Source: Anaerolineae bacterium
GTDB taxonomy: Bacteria; Chloroflexota; Anaerolineae; Aggregatilineales; Ch27
Reading direction: 5' to 3'
Assembly (NCBI GenBank): GCA_013178165.1
Contig: JABLXG010000004.1
Coordinates: forward strand, 248,001 to 312,000
Length of the DNA: 64,000 bases
Shown here: positions 61,871-64,000 of the stretch, one piece after another
Position numbering within the stretch: position 1 is the stretch's first letter
Layout of the letters: every line of letters begins with the position of its first letter
Translations under genes and position numbers: made by a program
Notes under the pieces: model-generated
Databases searched by the model: none
What the model was told of the DNA's origin: nothing
Seen by the model: the letters and a program-made list of their open reading frames with translations, nothing else

Positions 61871-62545
61871 CTATGGCCCGCCAACCGGCTCGGCGACGAC
61901 CACCAGGCGCGTGTCGTATTCCTGCCGTGCCAGGTCCCAGTCATCACAGGTGATCAGCGTCAGGCGCGGGATACCATCCTGGGCTACGTATTCGATGGCG
62001 TCGGGCGGCACCCGCACGATGGCAGTGACGCGGTAGGGATATTCCCGCTCGCCATCGAGCAGGATCACCTCATCGCCGATCTGCGCCTCAAACAGGTAGG
62101 CGAAGGGTCCCGGCTCGCCGCGCTCGTTGGTCACATGCCCGGCCAGGACGATGTTGCCACCTGGCTCGCCGATCCAGCTGGTGCCCTGCAGATGGCCGAC
62201 CGAGTCGCCCAGATAGCGCGTCTCCCAGCTCTGGGCGGTGCGGGCAGCGTTGATGATGCGGGAGGTAACCAGCGCGCCGGGGAAAGTGATTGCTCGCGGT
62301 ATGGCCACCGGATCGATGGTTGGCGTGGGCAGGACATCGGCGCGAGTCAGCCGTTCCGGCATGGTTGGGGTGAGGCCAGGGGCTAGTTCTGGCGGCAGGG
62401 TAGGTGTTGAGGCCGGGCGCGGGCTGAGCAGCGGCGTGCCAAGGTGCTCCCAGCCGATCACGATCAGCACAACGATCAGGGCCATCAGGGCGAGTTGCCA
62501 CCAGAGGATGCGGCGGAGTCTTCGCCGCTGGTAGGGAGAGTACAT
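61871..62545 (-). CDS. sortase family transpeptidase
   Basis: This 224-residue membrane-anchored sortase has one N-terminal helix (LWWQLALMALIVVLIVIGWE) after a basic stretch, then a Pro/Thr-rich linker and the sortase beta-barrel. Catalytic residues are visible: His in IVLAGHVTN, Cys in LTLITCDDWD and Arg in DTRLVVVAEPV. The class D/E-like TLxTC pattern is present. The ATG at 62545 has AGGA about 9 nt upstream. Sortases attach proteins to peptidoglycan or polymerise pilins, but no LPxTG-type substrate is seen in the window. Confidence 0.88.
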   Translation of the reverse strand: MYSPYQRRRLRRILWWQLALMALIVVLIVIGWEHLGTPLLSPRPASTPTLPPELAPGLTPTMPERLTRADVLPTPTIDPVAIPRAITFPGALVTSRIINAARTAQSWETRYLGDSVGHLQGTSWIGEPGGNIVLAGHVTNERGEPGPFAYLFEAQIGDEVILLDGEREYPYRVTAIVRVPPDAIEYVAQDGIPRLTLITCDDWDLARQEYDTRLVVVAEPVGGP

Positions 62546-62583
62546 GGCTGGTTTCCTGAGCCTGCTCGCAGCACGTAATGGTG

Positions 62584-62611
62584 ATTGTAGTTCGGGCAGG
62601 CCGAAACACAA
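62584..62611 (-). promoter_or_regulatory. promoter of sortase gene
   Basis: On the minus strand TTGTGT (62606-62611) and TACAAT (62584-62589) are spaced by 16 nt, about 38 nt before the sortase start. Confidence 0.55.
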
Positions 62612-62705
62612 CAGCTGGCTGGTCGGAATCCCCGCCTGTCACTATACTGATGGGCAACGCTGTACAGCTGAACCCTCAACCGAAGTGTAGCGGGGAGTTT
62701 GAGCC

Positions 62706-64000
62706 GTGGCCCTGAAAGATCTCACCCTGACCGATGTGATCGCCGCTGCTGAGACGGTGGAAGAGCTGGACATCCCGGTTATCATTGTCAATGATCTCCT
62801 GCTGCGGCTGCTGTATAACGAAGGGCAGGTCAGCCTGAGCCGGGCGACCGAAGTCATCCGTGTGCATGGCCACGTGCTTGATTCGCTGCTCCAACAGATG
62901 CAGTACGAGCATATGGTGGAGGTCGCCTCGGCGGGGGTAGTTGGCCGCATGAGCTACGTCTATTCCCTGACCGAAGAAGGACGCGCCCGCGCCCGTGAGG
63001 CGTTTGAGCGCAGCGCTTATGTCGGCCCGGCCCCCCTCTCCTTGGAGCGCTACAGCCAGGCCATTCTGATGCAGACGGAACAGGCGGAGGTCGTCCGACC
63101 GGAGACGGTCAGGCAGGCCCTGAGCGATCTGGTGCTGCCCGATAACTTCCACCGCCGGATCGGGCCGGCGATCAATGCCGGGCATTCGCTGTTTCTCTAT
63201 GGCCCGCCTGGCAACGGTAAGTCGACCATTGCCGCCTCTATCGCCCGCCTGCTCAGCGGCGAAAGCCCGATCTGGCTGCCTTATGCTGTCACCGTCGCCG
63301 GGCAGATCATCACCATCTTCGATCCGCTGATCCACCGCTCAGCCTCTTTGCCGCCGGAGCGGGCCGCACTGCTGAACGTTGACCGGCGCTGGGGGCTGTT
63401 CTATCGCCCGGCGGTGACGGTGGGCGGTGAACTGACGCTGGACGCGCTGGAGTTGCGCTACGATGAGGTGGCCAAATTCTACGAAGCGCCACTACAGATG
63501 AAGGCCAACGGCGGTATGTTCCTGATCGACGACTTCGGGCGGCAGCGGATCAGCCCGGCGGCGCTACTTAACCGCTGGATTGTGCCGCTGGAATCGCGGG
63601 TGGACTACCTGCGCCTGCGCACCGGCCAGACCATGCAGGTACCCTTCCGTCAGTTCCTGGTGTTTAGCACTAACCTCGATCCCCAGGACCTGGTTGACGA
63701 TGCTTTCCTGCGCCGTATCCAGGTCAAGGTGGCCGTGACCCGGCCCGATGAGCGGATGTTCTACCAGATCTTTACCCGTGTCTGTGAGCAGTTGAACCTG
63801 CCCTTTGATCGCGATTCATTTGTTCATCTGCTGCAACGCTGGTACCGCGAACCGCAACGCAAGCTGCAGGCCGTTCATCCACGGGATATCCTGAGCATTG
63901 TGGCGGCGATGTGCGAGTATGAGGGTCAGCCACGCCATATGACGCCGGAATTGATCGATGACGCGTGCGAGAGCTACTTTGTCAAGGAAGCCAGCGCCAT
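62706..64000 (+). CDS. AAA+ ATPase with N-terminal winged-helix-like region (3' partial)
   Basis: At least 431 residues are encoded, and the frame is open at the window end. The first 110 residues (LLLRLLYNEGQVSLSRATEV, MQYEHMVEVASAGVVGRMSY, YSLTEEGRARAREAFERSAY) look like a winged-helix domain. The ATPase core has Walker A LYGPPGNGKSTIAASIARLL, Walker B MFLIDDFGRQRISPAALLNR, a sensor region LVFSTNLDPQDLVDDAFLRR and an arginine-finger-like RR. The GTG start has GGGGAG 8 nt upstream. It is divergent from the sortase gene. The family resembles ATPases annotated only as AAA proteins; a role in surface-structure assembly is possible but unproven. Confidence 0.83.
   Translation, partial: MALKDLTLTDVIAAAETVEELDIPVIIVNDLLLRLLYNEGQVSLSRATEVIRVHGHVLDSLLQQMQYEHMVEVASAGVVGRMSYVYSLTEEGRARAREAFERSAYVGPAPLSLERYSQAILMQTEQAEVVRPETVRQALSDLVLPDNFHRRIGPAINAGHSLFLYGPPGNGKSTIAASIARLLSGESPIWLPYAVTVAGQIITIFDPLIHRSASLPPERAALLNVDRRWGLFYRPAVTVGGELTLDALELRYDEVAKFYEAPLQMKANGGMFLIDDFGRQRISPAALLNRWIVPLESRVDYLRLRTGQTMQVPFRQFLVFSTNLDPQDLVDDAFLRRIQVKVAVTRPDERMFYQIFTRVCEQLNLPFDRDSFVHLLQRWYREPQRKLQAVHPRDILSIVAAMCEYEGQPRHMTPELIDDACESYFVKEASA

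Overview
The window is a GC-rich, densely packed bacterial chromosome segment with no insertion sequence, prophage, CRISPR array or rRNA operon. Several traits point to the phylum Chloroflexota, probably Anaerolineae or a near relative. These are a Cys-containing SH3-like domain inside large surface proteins, repeated FemAB/GNAT genes, a DUF5946-like protein, an archaeal/eukaryote-like prolyl-tRNA synthetase and a complex I operon with two nuoM genes. The placement is inferred from gene content and was not tested with a marker phylogeny.

Layout. 1-7.2 kb: a large alpha-2-macroglobulin-like protein (cut by the window edge), then class II fructose-bisphosphate aldolase. 7.2-14.8 kb, minus strand: a DinB-like gene, a peptide-type ABC importer (binding protein plus two permeases, no ATPases), and a four-gene GNAT/FemAB cassette. 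14.8-24.8 kb, plus strand: the membrane arm of NADH:quinone oxidoreductase in the order nuoA-H-J-K-L-M-M-N, with tandem promoters and a strong terminator. 24.9-27.7 kb: the Fo part of ATP synthase (atpI/Z-like, a, c and a b-delta hybrid), closed by a terminator; the F1 genes are not here. 27.7-33.2 kb: a MurE-like ligase, a family 2 glycosyltransferase, a polyprenyl-phosphate sugar transferase, a MazG-like pyrophosphohydrolase and an APH-fold kinase. 33.2-36.1 kb: rpsO and pnp.

36.2-39.2 kb: an AI-2E family transporter, a double-GNAT protein and two small unknown proteins. 39.2-41.8 kb, minus: dprA, pfkA and yqeK-like. 41.9-44.1 kb: a secreted binding protein fused to SH3 and CARDB domains. 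44.2-47.6 kb, minus: infA, rpsU and two different S1-domain proteins, all linked to translation initiation. 48-52.7 kb, minus: a phosphoribosyltransferase, a large NYN-domain protein and proS. 52.8-61 kb, minus: metabolic genes (LLM oxidoreductase, LOG protein, class III aminotransferase, Tat-exported amidase, a two-subunit CoA-transferase with an unknown gene between its subunits, and a P5C-dehydrogenase-like enzyme). 61.2-64 kb: tRNA-Lys, a DUF5946-like protein, a sortase, and an AAA+ ATPase cut by the window end.

The most unusual part is the respiratory block. Complex I carries a second NuoM in which the conserved TM7 lysine is leucine, and NuoL has a 26-residue duplicated module in the lateral helix. 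Both features fit the described '2M' complex I type, thought to carry an extra pumping-like unit. The neighbouring Fo genes are also atypical: subunit a has an insert of about 125 residues with four Cys, and subunit b ends in a delta-like C-terminal domain. Other items worth attention are the tandem-NYN protein, the translation-initiation cluster with paired S1 proteins, and the SH3-bearing macroglobulin.
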